A stretch of 64,000 bases of DNA from Mycteria americana (lineage: Eukaryota; Chordata; Aves; Ciconiiformes; Ciconiidae). The first letter of the stretch is position 1, and each line of letters starts with the position of its first letter. The translations under genes were made by a program, and so were the position numbers. Positions 47,151 through 59,345 of this stretch are shown in pieces. The notes below the pieces were generated by a model. That model searched no databases. It saw only the letters and a program-made list of their open reading frames with translations, and had not been told where the DNA came from. The DNA lies in the NCBI RefSeq assembly GCF_035582795.1, contig NC_134368.1, positions 3,781,501 to 3,845,500 on the forward strand, given 5' to 3'.

Positions 47151-49951
47151 GCTCCATTAATCCATTGATCCGAGCTCACGCCCATCGCGGTGCCCTGCAG
47201 ACTCGCGCCGGAGATGATGCGCAAGGGGAGGTCAGAGCTTTTATTAGCCCAGCTGCTGGAGCTGGAAAAATCAGACCAGCTTTCGGGCACAGGAGCTCAT
47301 CTCCTTGTCCCTGCTTTCTAATTATATCACTTGATCTAGTACAAGCTCATTCCACTCCCTGTGGACCGTGCCTTCATTACATCCTCAGCTCTGCCCTTCA
47401 CAAGCACTTGGAGTTACAGCCAACACATCCCACCTGAGATGTTGGGGATGGGAGGACCGGGCATCCCACCTCAGACATTTCCCTGCAGCAGGGCCTTCTG
47501 CCTCCAGCGATGCAAGGAATTGAAAGGGAGACGGGACAGGGGACAGGGACATGCTGGTGTTGGTTTCAGCCAGAACATGCATCTTGCCCTGCTGTTGTCC
47601 ACCCAGGGTGATTGCTCCCAGCAGTGGAGTGGAAAGCCAGGGAGAGCTGTCCCTGTAATGGCTTCTCAGGGCAGCTCACAGAGGCCAGGACAGAAAGGAG
47701 AGGATGAAAACATCCCAAAAACCATCAGGGATGCTGGGCTGAGATGGGCAGAGCTGCAGCCCCACGTCCCCTGCTGCACAGGATGGCTCCCCAGCTCCCA
47801 GGGCTCTCCTCCCCCAGGCACCACGGTCCCGCTCTCCCTGCCCAGGGCAGGGGGGCCTCTGGGAAAGACCAGGACCTGTTCCGGGCTCGTATTTCTCCCT
47901 CCTCAAATAAATACATTTCTCAAAAGGCCTCTAGGAGAGACCACAGCTCCACCCAGTTTCAGCTCAGCAAGGACATAAATACCCGTCTCCAGGAGCAAGC
48001 TGAATACAGCCCATAAAGCATGGCTTTCGTGCCAGTCTCAGGGAGACCCTGATGTTCTCCACGGCTTCCAGCTCCTCCTGTAATGCAAATAATAAATCAC
48101 TGCTGCTGAGCTGGTCCCCAGCCAGCCATTGCGCAGCAGGAGTTTGCTCTCCTCCTTCCTCTGATCCGCGGGCTGCTGCACTCTTCCTCCCGGCTGCTGC
48201 ACTCTTCTTCCCTCCCGGTGGTTTTCCAAGCCGGGATGCAGTTGCAGTTGCATTTGCAGACCCCAGGGGTTGATCTCTTTGGGGATCAGGATGTCCCCAA
48301 CAGCTAGGAGTGGTTTTAGCAGTCTTGAGTCCCGAGTGGAGAGTTTGTTCTCCGTTTTGTGCTCTGCTACTGGCATTTCGTGTGGCCCCTGGCATGTTCC
48401 TTAACCCTGCAGATCTCCGTTTCCCTCTGTATTGCAGCCCCCCAAGCCCAGAGCAGCAAATGGTAAGGGATTGTACTGAGTGGGAACTAAACTGGGGACT
48501 ATGGTGAGATATTTTAAAACCTGATCTTGTGGCTAAAGCAGCGAATGCGCGACCTGCACATGTTTGGGGCAATCCCCCGCCGGCCAGCCTGTTTTCCAGC
48601 AGAGCTCAAACAAACTCACCTCACCTGTGATCTGCGGCTCACACTGCCGGGACTGGCCAAACCAACCCACAGCCTGTTGACATTCCTCAGTGCCAGCCAA
48701 GGGCTTTGTCTTCCCCTCCGTGCTCTCAGGGGCCCAAATTAGCTTTTAATAATAATATTAAAAAAAAAAAAATCCCTGGGCAAACAATCCAGCCCAGGCA
48801 CCCGCCGGGACTGCAAACACTCCCTGAGGGGCACCAGGTGTGGTGCGTTCCTGATAGCAGGAAAAGAGAGGAGGGATTATTTCCCTCTGGGTGAGTAGTA
48901 CCGGCCAGCCCGGCCGGCAGCAGGGGACCCACCGCGGCTCCAAGCAGGGCTGGGTTGTGCCCAGCATCGTGGGAGGTGGGTACGTGGCTGCGGGAAGAGG
49001 TGCCTCAGCCAAGGCACGAGCAAAGCCTCAAGCTCCAGAGGAGATTACTGGTGGTGTTTCTTGGTTAAATAAGTTTCCCCTGTTGGGGGTGTGGGGTTTC
49101 AGGTGATAAAAGGGATGTGTTTGTTTTAAAAACAAGTCCTACAAGTCACCCGAGCTATCCCTGAGCAGTCTCCCCGTGCCACGAATTGCCCGCATAGCCT
49201 GCGCAGCTATCTCGGCATCGGGTTATGTGGATGCATCCACCACCCGGAGGTTACTCCTCGAAGCTGGAAAACTTAATTGTTCCTTCTTTAATGAACTTTC
49301 CCATCAATCCGTTGATGTCTTTTCCCCTCCTCCTTAGCCCTCAAAGAAGCAGAAGTGTGTTAAAGGCTTTACCTGCGCTGGTTCCCACCATGTGAATGAG
49401 CAGAGAAGTCGAGGATGGGTAGGACAGCCCAGGGGTTATAGCCCCAGCTCCAGCTTTGGCCAGGACAGGACCTGGGTGAAATCCTTTTGCTTCACCCATG
49501 ACGTGGGGTTGAAAAGCAATTTTTCACCCCTCCAGGGCTTTAGAGATAGGCAGAGATTTGGGCTGCCAGATAACGCTTCGCTGGGCCAACTGCCATGATA
49601 AAACCAGAGCCTCTGCCAGCTCCAGAGCCAGGCAGCAAAACTCCCCACCCAAAAGTCCAGCACAAGGGGACAGCAGGCATCCCCTTCCTCCGAGGGAGGA
49701 CGTGCGGGAGGTAACGCCAGCACCCCGGCACCCCCCAGCAGGGGCCATGTCTCCGTTTCATGCCCCGCCGCGGGAAGGAGAATCCCTTCATTTCCTTCAG
49801 ACACTTATCCTCTACGGATCTCGATCCCGGGGGCGAGCGACACAAACACCCTTTAAATCCATCACAGCAGGCTTAGGGGAGGATTAGCCAATGCCTCTAC
49901 AGGCTTTACGCCGGCCTCTGGCTCCAGGTTGGAGCTGGCCCTGGAGCCCCG

Positions 49952-50007
49952 CATCCCACCCTGGTAGCCCCATGTACCTGGTAGCCCCATCCCACCCTGG
50001 TAGCCCC
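49952..50007. repeat. Imperfect tandem repeat, about 20 bp x 3
   Basis: Three copies of a CATCCCACCCTGGTAGCCCC-type unit, the middle one shortened to 17 bases. Confidence 0.85.
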
Positions 50008-51712
50008 ATCCCGCTTCAGGTTTGCATTTCCCAAAGAAGGTGCTTGCAGGCAGAAACGGAACAAGCCTGGCTCGAACTCCTGTCGGGACATTGGTACATC
50101 CCAAGCAAGCCCAGGCTGGCAATTCGCTTCCAAAAGTGGCAATCATTTCTAATTGCAGAGCTGGTTCTGGTGCGGGTCGAGGATGTGGCTGAGCGTTACC
50201 TCCTGCACCATGCCTGTGGCTGGGGAGGAGAGAGATCTTCCCAGGCTGTTTGACCCTGGCACTGCCAGGGAGGGGAGAAACCCCCCTGCTCCCCTCCTTT
50301 GGGGGGGTTCCCTACATTCCCGGATATTTCCCTGACTTCTCCCCACTCATCCCCGACCTGGCTGGCTGGTGGGCATCATCCCTCTCTGCCACCCCCTTCC
50401 TATTTGCAAGCAATTACCTGGATCGCTTTAGTTTTCAACACCTTTCCTCCTTAATTTGTCTCAGCGATGGGTTTTTTCCCCCCTTAGCTTCACTGCTACC
50501 CACTGCATCCCCTCTAACTCTTCCCATTTCCCATCCCAGAGGGCTTTTTGGCTCCAACAGCTCTGGAAGACCCTCCTGGTATGGCTTTACTCCAGCACAG
50601 GCAAGCTTGCATAATAGCCGTTGACACCGTAACTTCATTTGAATCGACCCTGTTTGCTAATTAGCTGATTGCAGTAATTGGCATGAATTACCTGGGGGGA
50701 TTCTGCCTCCTGGGGGTCGGCAGTGGCCAGCCTGGCCCACCTAAGAGGTGGGAATTGCAGCAGTGAGATGGCTTCTGCTCCAGGGTCCACCTCTTACAGG
50801 TGTCCCTGTGACTTGTAGAGATGCAGAGGAGTTACAAGAGGGGAACCATAGCCTACTACAGTGATTTTTAATTCCCAGAGTGCCTGAGAGGCACCAAAAC
50901 TTCAAACATATTCAGACTAGCTACTATCGAGCCTAAAATGGATTAAAGTACCTGTTTACGGCATGAAGTGACGAGTGGATGCAACTCTTCGCTCTTCCTC
51001 AAAATGCAACTGGAGATCACTCAAATATTGTGTTAAAGATAAAGGAAACGAAGTAGCGTTTCTCAGAGGACATCACTCCCTTGCAAAAATTCACTGCCAA
51101 AAATTCACGGAGGACAAAACACCATTAGGCTGGGTGAGGAGGGACCAGGCAGTGTCATGGAGAGTGAGTGCCCTCTGATGGCACCAAACCATTTGAGGGG
51201 TCCAAAGGCAACCTCGGGCGTGAGGTATCTCTGAAAAGCTTTGTGGCAGGGGAGATATGAGGAATGATCGGTGAGTTTTTCCTCTTCCTCGTCCTTTTTT
51301 CTCGAAGCACCAGCTGCACAGGGAGGATGGAGACTGGGAGGACCTCCATGGAGCTTGGCTAGACACATCCCTGTCCCAGCCCCTTGGCATCCAGTCAAGA
51401 TCCATCACTTCACCACTCTCCATCATACACTTTAACGATAACTCATACTCATTTTTTAACCAGAATAACCATGTCACTCCAAACCAAAGCACCTCACATG
51501 AGCATATTTCCATCTGTGAAGCTGCTTGGGCCACCTAATACAGCCTGCCCCAAACGAAGTTGCACGAATCTGCAAAGTCCTATTTTGCATGAGCCATCTA
51601 TTTATATTGACAGCTTCCCACGCTCCATCCCTCCAGCCCTGCATCGCTTTCTGCCGGGCTAAGCCGCATCACTCCAGCTCTTCTTCTTTCCCCTTTTCCT
51701 GAATATTGCCCT

Positions 51713-51766
51713 GCAATTATTATCTTTCCAGCAATTATTATCTTTCCAGCAATTATTATCTTTCCA
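51713..51766. repeat. Perfect tandem triplication, 18 bp x 3
   Basis: Units at 51,713, 51,731 and 51,749, each GCAATTATTATCTTTCCA, are identical. Confidence 0.96.
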
Positions 51767-52678
51767 GTCTTCTGGGATCAGAGAGAAAGCCCAGGTCTTC
51801 TCAGAGAGGATGAGCAGCGGGCCACACCACTCCTCACCCTGCTTCTAGGGGACTCTCGGGAGCAGATTAACCTGAGCCCGCTGTTTAAAAATGTTTACCC
51901 CTAGGCCGTGCCATTTAGTGTCTTCCTAGGTTACTAATGGACTAGAAAGCACTTCATTGCCCCTGTGCAATACAAGAACATCAGCCTGCTTTTGCCAAAG
52001 CCAGAAGAGAAATTATCCAGTGTTTCTGCCTTTTCTCTGTTGTTATCAGCAATTTTCTGATCTCCAGCTTGGGGACAGGGAACACTGCTGCAGCTCAGTT
52101 ATTTCACTGCTCTTCATTTTGTAAAATCAAATCAAAAGTCGCTTCCTCCCCGTTGCCCGAGAACCTCCAGGAGAGATCTGATACGGCCAGTGCTTGGCAA
52201 AGGGATTCATTCATTGCAAACTGAACTGCAGAGTAAATGCCGTAGCTTGCTTGAGCCAGAATACCAACAAGCTCTTGTCCTGGTAGCCAGTGTTGGTTCT
52301 TCTGTATTTTGGGTGGAGAAAAGACAGCCCAAATGGAACTGGGGTCTCCAAGACCCTTTGACTCTCTGCCAGCACTGCCAAAAGGCCAGATTGTTAGCCA
52401 GACCTTTTATTCTTTATCTTAAGAGGGTCAAATTATTAGCTGGGCATCCACTGGCTGCATAAACATCATAAACAGGCCTCAACCACATGTAATGCCGTCA
52501 GCCACTGCCAGCGACCCCGGCTGCAGAGCGCCGTCACCTCCCCATCTGTGTGGGTCACTTGGCCTCCTCTGAAATCACATAGGGGGTCCATAGGGGGTCC
52601 CAGGGCCAAGCGTCACGGTCGCAGCAGATGCTGTAGCCAGGTTTGCAGGTCGGCATCACCCGCAAACCCGCAGCCCTT

Positions 52679-52876
52679 CATTGGAACGGGCTGCCCAGGG
52701 AAGTGGTGGAGTCCCCATCCCTGGAGGTATTTAAAGGACGTTTGGATGAGGTGCTTAGGGACATGGTGTAGTGGTGGGCTTGGCAGTGTTAGGTTTACGG
52801 TTGGACTCGATGATCTTAAAGGTCTTTTCCAACCTGTACGATTCTGTGATTCTGTGATTCTGTGATTCTGTGATTC
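52679..52876 (+). mobile_element. CR1 retrotransposon 3' end, 5'-truncated, young
   Basis: Begins within the 3' part of the element (CATTGGAACGGGCTGCCCAG) and continues through GGTTGGACTCGATGATCTT and CTTTTCCAACC to a tail of four or five ATTCTGTG-type units at 52,841-52,876. It differs from the copy at 57.24 kb at about four positions in roughly 165 bases. CR1 elements insert with 5' truncation and without long target-site duplications, as seen here. Confidence 0.97.
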
Positions 52877-55800
52877 CCGTTACCCTCTGTAACGTGATGC
52901 TTTCTGAGCCCTTGGCAGAGGTAGAAAGCAGGCAGCGGTGGATACTAAGGGAGATCCTGGGTTTTGCACTATTTAGCTGTTGGTTGAGTCTCCAAACACG
53001 CAAGAAGCAGTTGGACCCATCCGTGAGGTCTCGGCAGCACAAGGAGCACGCTGGGACTTTGTGATGACTTGTATTTGCTGCAGCAGAGGGGTGAAGACCC
53101 CTGGCAGCTCACAACCAGACTGCATCAGACCCAGCGGGTACGGGCTGGCCAAGAGGTGGATAAGCCATTTTTACCACTGCGGAGGAGTTTTGCTGTCACT
53201 GAACAGCTCTGCGAAGGATGAGTGGCATGCGTGGGGGTGGCTGGCTCGTTTGATCCAAGGGAGGAGTTGGGTGAGGACACGGGACTCGTCAGAGAGAAAC
53301 AGATCGAGGCAGAGAGCAACAGCAGTAGGAGAAGGCGATGCCTTTCCTCTCCAAAGGTTTGCAAGGTTGGACACAATGAATTTCCCTCCTCCCTCTCTTA
53401 CCCAAAAAAGCCACATCCCAAGAGGCATTCAATGCCGCGTTTGAATCCATTCAAAACACGTCAGGGTCGAACCTTTTTAATAAAAGAAATAAAATAAACC
53501 CAAAGACAAAAAGCTATTCTGGAGGCGGGGAGGGGAAGGAAGCAGCTCCCAAAATATCAATGACAACCCTTCCTTTAACCCCAGCTGCAGCTGTGGGTTG
53601 GGTGTCTCTACACCAGCGGGACCTAGCAGGACAGGAGATGCGAGCACATCCTTCTGCACCTTTCTTGTGGTGGGAGACAGCTCCAGTGATCAATCTGCAG
53701 AGCTTTGGGCAGATTGGGTTAGGACCATGAGGATCTGGGTGCTGGAGAGGGGACATCTCTTGGTGGGAAGGGTTGAGCAGGACAGGATGGGCTCCTGCAG
53801 GGAGAAGGGAGACGGCTGACACCAAAGCTCACCAAGCTATTTGCATCTGGCTTAAAGACCATTAAACACAACATGGACCCGCTCCTCTACCCCATCTCCT
53901 GCAGCCACCACTTCTCTGGCCAACAGGACCCCGTGGCTGTGTGGGCTCCTGGGGTCTCCTGTTGGCTTTTGGAGGCTGCGTTGCCCCTGGCTGTGATCCC
54001 AGCTGGATGGCCAGAGGCCGCTGGACAGACTCCTGGTCCCCACATCTCCAAAATAACTGGGGTTGTGTCTTTCCTGCATTTCTGCTCTTTAGCTGGAACC
54101 ATTAAATGAGGCTTTTTGAGAAGGGACCTTCAAGCCATTCCCATGTGGGGTTAAAGTGCTGGCACTTGGGATGAGATGGGGGAGGATTTCGAGCTGGAGG
54201 AGGGGGTGGATTTCAAACCAGAGACAACTGAAATCCAGTTTGATGGGAATGGATACACACAAGGTCCTATTTTCTGCTGGGTGTCTTCTTGCAGTGGAGG
54301 AGGGCACCTGCAGGTATAGGGCTGAACCCCAAAAAGATAACGGGACCCAAGCAAATCCCTAGAGAAGGAGAAGAGAGCGAGGGTGCTCAGCCCACCCTCC
54401 TTTCAAGCCCACCTCCGCTGGGATGCTGACACATCTCACCCGGTCCCTCTTAGCACCGTCTCCCACCTCTCCCTGCATGCTTGTGAGGACAGGGCTGTTC
54501 CTCAGAGGATGACCAAGGGTCACTCTGGAGACAAACGCATGGTCTGTTTGGAGCAGTGCAGAGAAAGGCGATTTCCCCACAGCCCATGACATGTCTCAGG
54601 AATTTGCGGTCTGTGACGGGTGAGTCAATGCGAGCGGGAAAAGCCTGGTATTTTTAAGACCACTGACATTTGGGGGTGTATAAGCCCTCTCCCTCCTCCC
54701 ACAGCCAGCAGCTCAGCAGTGCCTTGCTTGTGGTAGCCACCTCAGACGGGGAGTGAAGTCAAAGGCATAGCTCAACAGCCATCACCAATGCAATGCTGAC
54801 ACTACAAATAATGGTTCTTCAGAGATAGTGCCAGACTAGAAGCAGGCAAAGACGACCCTTCCCAAGGCAAACAGGTGCCAGCCTCACAGGTGGTGCCTCC
54901 TAGGATGAGGAGATGAAGGATGCAGGGTCAGGGTGACTGGGAAGAAAGGATGAAAGATGCAGGGTCAGGGTGACTGGGAAGAAAGGATGAAAGAGGCAGG
55001 ATCAAGGTGAGCAGGAAGAGGCTGTTAGGAGCCGTGGAGATGAGGCAAGAAGCCGTGCGCAGATGTTTTGTCCGAGCTCTTCTTCAAGTGCTCAGAGGTC
55101 TGTCTGTCAGAGGTCTGCACCAGAGTATTTCCCTACTAGGAATCCACCTGCATTGAGTTAAAAAGCCCCTCACCAAGTCATGGAGAGCTTCTCCAGAGCT
55201 TTCACTCCTCTTGGGACTAGGGGCCACTTGGCATCACGGCATAGTGTAGCCATGTTCATGTGGCTGTGTCCTCCTCTGAAGCTCAGGGTACCTGTGCCAC
55301 CTGCGCTGCCCTGTCTGGTGTCACTCCTGGGTTGGTGTGCTGGTGAGCCACCAGGTCCTGCCTTTCTTGGCATCCCCTCTCTGGTAGTCAGCACAGCCTG
55401 CTGACTCCTCCAGCTGATCCACCTGCTGGCATGGCATCACGGGACTTGTCCAGCTTCCAGCGGGGCTCCAGGACAGCGTTGCCTCTAAGCCAAGCCACTC
55501 CTTGTGCTTTCCCCAGGGCAGCCATGGTTTGGGTGGCCCATGATCCACCACACTGTGTTGCACCTGTCCTTACCAGGGGAATCGGGTCCTTAGCTCCTCC
55601 TCAGAGACCAAACTGCCTTTTCCCAGGGATGCTCCTCCTTCCCACAGCATGCCCGAAATGGTAGCCACCATCTCCCCTTCCCCACCATTCCTCCTTCCTG
55701 CTGCAGACAAGTTTCTTGTCCTATCTTGCTCCCACATCTGCCCAGCCTGCCGCTCTCCTCTCCAGAGCTATGTCCCCTCCTTGCTGTCCTGCTCGTACCC

Positions 55801-56239
55801 AGCCCTGGCTGCCCTGGACTGAAACAAGAAAGAGAAGGTTTCCTCAACAGTGAAATGTGGTTTTTGTGGAGACTGCATGCAGGATGGTCCTACTGAAAAA
55901 TTCACTCTGTATTTTCAGTGTGTAAGCGATTAAGCCAGGCAAGTGATATAAATTTAGCCACCTTCGTACCAGATAATCTATCCTCAGTTTAGAAAATTTC
56001 CTGGTTGATTTTTCTTTAGCAAAACACTATGGTGTTTTGTGGGTTTTTTGTGTGTTTTTTTTTTTTTAGTATCATGCACACAAGACATCTGGATTATGAT
56101 CATTTGAGTTCTCCCAGATCTTTCTCCAACCTGCTGCCTTCCTGGGACATGGCACTTAGTGTTTTAGGGATGAACAGCAGGGAAAATCAATGCAAACAAT
56201 GGGCAAGGATAGATAGAAAAGGGTCAGCTGGACAGCCTG
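52877..56239. other. Non-coding block without a recognised gene
   Basis: Apart from the 37-bp tandem repeat at 54,911-55,021 I see no structured element here. Frames in this stretch are short and overlap one another. Confidence 0.5.
54911..55021. repeat. Tandem repeat, 37 bp x 3
   Basis: Units begin at 54,911, 54,948 and 54,985. The first two differ at one or two bases (GATGAAGGATGCAGGG against GATGAAAGATGCAGGG); the third is more diverged. Confidence 0.93.
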
Positions 56240-56430
56240 CTTTATATCCCCTCCATACACTCCCAAATTTGACTACTGTGCATTTTGCACTGGCTCATGA
56301 TGGATTTCTGGTCCATGAACTTGTCAAGTTTCCCTTTGAACCCAGGTACCCACAGAGCATCAACTGCATCCCATGGCAGGGAGCTCCCCAGGCCAGCTAC
56401 CGCTGCATGAGAAAGGGGTTTCTTCCTTTT
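56240..56430 (-). mobile_element. Ancient CR1/L3-like fragment
   Basis: On the + strand TCCATGAACTTGTCAAGTTT, then CCCTTTGAACCCA, then a GCATCAACTGCATCCCATGG stretch follow the complement of the common amniote CR1/L3 3' consensus (…GGGTTCAAA…GACAAGTTCATGGA on the sense strand). The fragment is about 190 bases and strongly diverged. Confidence 0.65.
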
Positions 56431-57057
56431 CTTCCTGATTTCTTCCTTTACCTGTCTCCTCATGGTTTTGGAGTGTTCCTCCTTTCCACGCTGAAAAGAA
56501 GACAGAGATCGACATCTGTGTGTCATTTGGCTGGGGCTGCGGTCCTGCTCCCAACTGCGAGCTGTCTGAAGCACTGCCCCAAAGCCACCGACGCTCTTGT
56601 AAAGCCTCCCGGGGATGTCTGAGCAATTTGTCAGCACGGATTCATTTAAAAACCTACAGAGGGAAAACGCTGAAAATACTTCTGGTATTTGTACAGGCAG
56701 ATCCCGCGGCAGTCCCTGTCAGCAGCGCAGGTGAGACAAACGGCGTGGGATTGCTTGCAGCCCAGACAAATTAATAAGGATGCTGTGCCGGGATGAATTC
56801 TGCCCCAAATATATGAAGTGCAAGCTCGTAACATGTGCCAAGCTCCTCTGGAGCTTGTTTCACAAGTGCTTCCCATTTTACATGCACAGCTGAGGCATCC
56901 TGCTGCCCTGAGCTTGAGGTAGGGCTGAGAAAAAAATAGAGGAGTGGTGAGACCAGGTGGTGGTTCAACCCCAGGCAGCCGCCTTCTCCCTTCGCACGTC
57001 TTCGCCCCGTACCAGCACAAAGCACCGGGAGCCTTTGCCTGGCTTTAGGCCATAGTT

Positions 57058-57426
57058 AGGCTGAGGGGAGACCTCATCGCTCTCTACAACTGCCTGAAAG
57101 GAGGGTGTAGAGAGGTGGGGGTCGGTCTCTTCTCCCAGGTAACAAGTGATAGGACAAGAGGAAATGGCCTCAAGTTGCGCCAGGGGAGGTTTAGACTGGA
57201 TATTAGGAAATTTTACTTCACTGAAAGGGTTGTCAAGCATTGGAACAGGCTGCCCAGGGAAGTGGTGGAGTCCCCATCCCTGGAGGTATTTAAAGGATGT
57301 TTGGATGAGGTGCTTAGGGACATGGTGTAGTGGTGGGCTTGGCAGTGTTAGGTTTACGGTTGGACTCGATGATCTTAAAGGTCTTTTCCAACCTCTATGA
57401 TTCTGTGATTCTGTGATTCTGCGATA
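57058..57426 (+). mobile_element. CR1 retrotransposon 3' part, about 370 bp
   Basis: Starts at AGGCTGAGGGGAGACCTC and runs through the full 3' end to an ATTCTGTG tail. It contains a 71-codon open frame at 57,115-57,330 whose residues include [20 protein letters not shown] and [19 protein letters not shown]. This is the well-known C-terminal part of the CR1 reading frame, a piece that often turns up in mispredicted bird proteins. It is not a host gene. The element is 5'-truncated, with no reverse transcriptase domain, and so cannot move on its own. Confidence 0.97.
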
Positions 57427-58177
57427 GTTGCTGGGCTGATTAGGGTTGGATGGACAGCACAAAGCATGGCGGTGGGAGCTGGGGTAGAGGTGTGAGGCTT
57501 GGTCACCAAGGTCTTCTCCCTGTTCAGTGGGAGATCCTTGGCCTGATCTAGGGTGTATTGGCTATTTGCTTACTGCAAGGTGGCCATGCTGAGCTGAGCA
57601 ATGTATGCAAACGTGCTGGGACTAGGGAAAAGGGATGCTCTGGAGGGGTGGTGTGTGGTCCATGCTCAGCGAGGAAAGGGGGGGAGAGGATGAGTTCTCA
57701 GCTACGTGGACACGGGCCAGGAACTGAAGGTCACCTCCTTCAGTTCTCCACGTCTCCCTCCCAACCCCACAACCACAAGTCAAGCAACCTCTTGCTCAAG
57801 TCATTTGTTACCTGTAAAGCTTGGACCAGGACAGAAAAAAACCCTAAACGCACCAAATACAGCCTGTGAAGAAATGCAAGGCAGGGTTACGGTCAGGATC
57901 TCTCTAAGTGAGGATGAAGAGGCCAGAGGGAGGGATGGCTTCTGCGCACAGAGATGGATGTCCCCACGTGTGGCACGAGAGGTGTCTTGGTGTGACTTTG
58001 TGGAGCGGAGAGCAGCCAGGAGTGCAGAGTCCAACCGCATCCTTTGCCAGCTCCAGAGCCAGCACTGCTACGGGGTGATTTTCATCCCCACCTAACAGAA
58101 ACCATCTGCTTAAAACCAGTATCTAGGAGCTCCTCCCTGGCCTTGCTTTACTCTTTCAAGACTTCTGGTCACAACAC

Positions 58178-58330
58178 CCCATAAAAGATACAACAGGATT
58201 GCAAAGGATACAGAGAAATGGAATGGGTAGGGAGTGGGGTTTTATGGAGAACAACTACCTAGGCTAGAAATCTCCAGCCTGGGAAAGAAATGACTGAGAA
58301 GAAGGTCTATATATAATTCTCATAATGGAA
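58178..58330 (+). mobile_element. Ancient CR1-like fragment
   Basis: CATAAAAGATACAACAGGATT, then GGATACAGAGAAATGG, then CCTGGGAAAGAAATGACTGAG and GGTCTATATATAATTCTCATAATG follow the order of the amniote CR1 consensus upstream of the 3' UTR (…AGGTACAGAGAA…AGCCTGGAAAAGAG…GAGGTCTATAAAATC). Divergence is high. Confidence 0.6.
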
Positions 58331-59279
58331 GAATAAGGGGTCTCAAGTCACCATCTAGAGGTCATTTGCTCTTTGCATTCACCTTCAGGTAGCCTTGTCA
58401 TTGGCGTGACCTTGAGAGAGGCTGGGGTCTGCTTTAGGATGCACTCGCCCCAACAGCCCCGCTGCAAAACAGGCTGAAGCTCCTCTTGCTTGCGAGCTCT
58501 GCCTGGCTCCCCAACATACTCCCCGTGCTCCTGAAGCATGTCAGTGCCCAGAGCACGCTTGGCTTCACACATGGTGGAAACACCAGCTAGACAGAGGTTA
58601 AAGGTCTCTCCTAAAATGTGTCTGAAGCTTGGGGACCAAGAGAGGGGGTGAGCTGTGCACGGGACGTGAACAATTACACACCTTGCTGCTCCGAGAGATG
58701 TGGATAGGACGGGGAGAGCAGATAAGCTTGACCTGAGCATCTGCGTCTCATGGATTTGCATCTCCTCCAGAGATGCTCATTGGGTTTGGGCTAGAGATGA
58801 GGGAGGGGAGCCATGCTGTAAATGGAAATCCAGTGTTCAAGCTCCTTCCAAAGGACACGTATGGGTGCAAAGGCATCACTGAGTTTGGAGAAGGTGTCTG
58901 GCTGCCTAGTGTGGAGGCAGGAGCAGCAGCAGAGGCATTTGGGACTTGATCCTGGCTATGAGGAGCTTTGCAGTGCCTGGCTGAGACCTTCCTACTTCAG
59001 CACAAGCCCAAAGTGAACGTGGTGACCATCTCCTCCTGGCTCTCATGGCTGGTTCCCACTGATCTGGCACTAACTGGTTATCAGCAACCGAAAGGAGCCT
59101 GAGGTCCAAGAGGTGGTTAAGAAAGAAAATCAGCTTTGCGTGTGGGACAGAAGACTGTTTCACCAGGAGAGGTGCAGGAACGTGCATGGGGGAGGACAGG
59201 GTGGGTTGGGAGTCAGCTGTGATGGGAATGGGATGGGAATGGGTTAGGAGGAACATGGCAGGGTCTGGCATGGCTTCTG

Positions 59280-59345
59280 CAAGAGGAGCAGGCTGGAACT
59301 CTTCAGCCTGGAAAAATGGTGGCTAATGGGAGATATGGAAACAGT
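59280..59345 (+). mobile_element. Ancient CR1-like fragment, short
   Basis: AGGCTGGAACTCTTCAGCCTGG, then AAAAATGGTGGCTAATGGGAGATATGG resembles the CR1 stretch around CTGTTCAGCCTGGAGAAGA. Only about 65 bases match by eye, so the call is tentative. Confidence 0.45.

Larger units (their letters stand above)
47151..52678. other. Non-coding block without a recognised gene
   Basis: Contains a 20-bp imperfect repeat at 49,952-50,007, an 18-bp triplet at 51,713-51,766 and a compact patch at 50,640-50,700 rich in homeodomain-type words (CTAATTAG at 50,657, TAATTG at 50,675, AATTA at 50,686). I found no exon. Confidence 0.5.
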
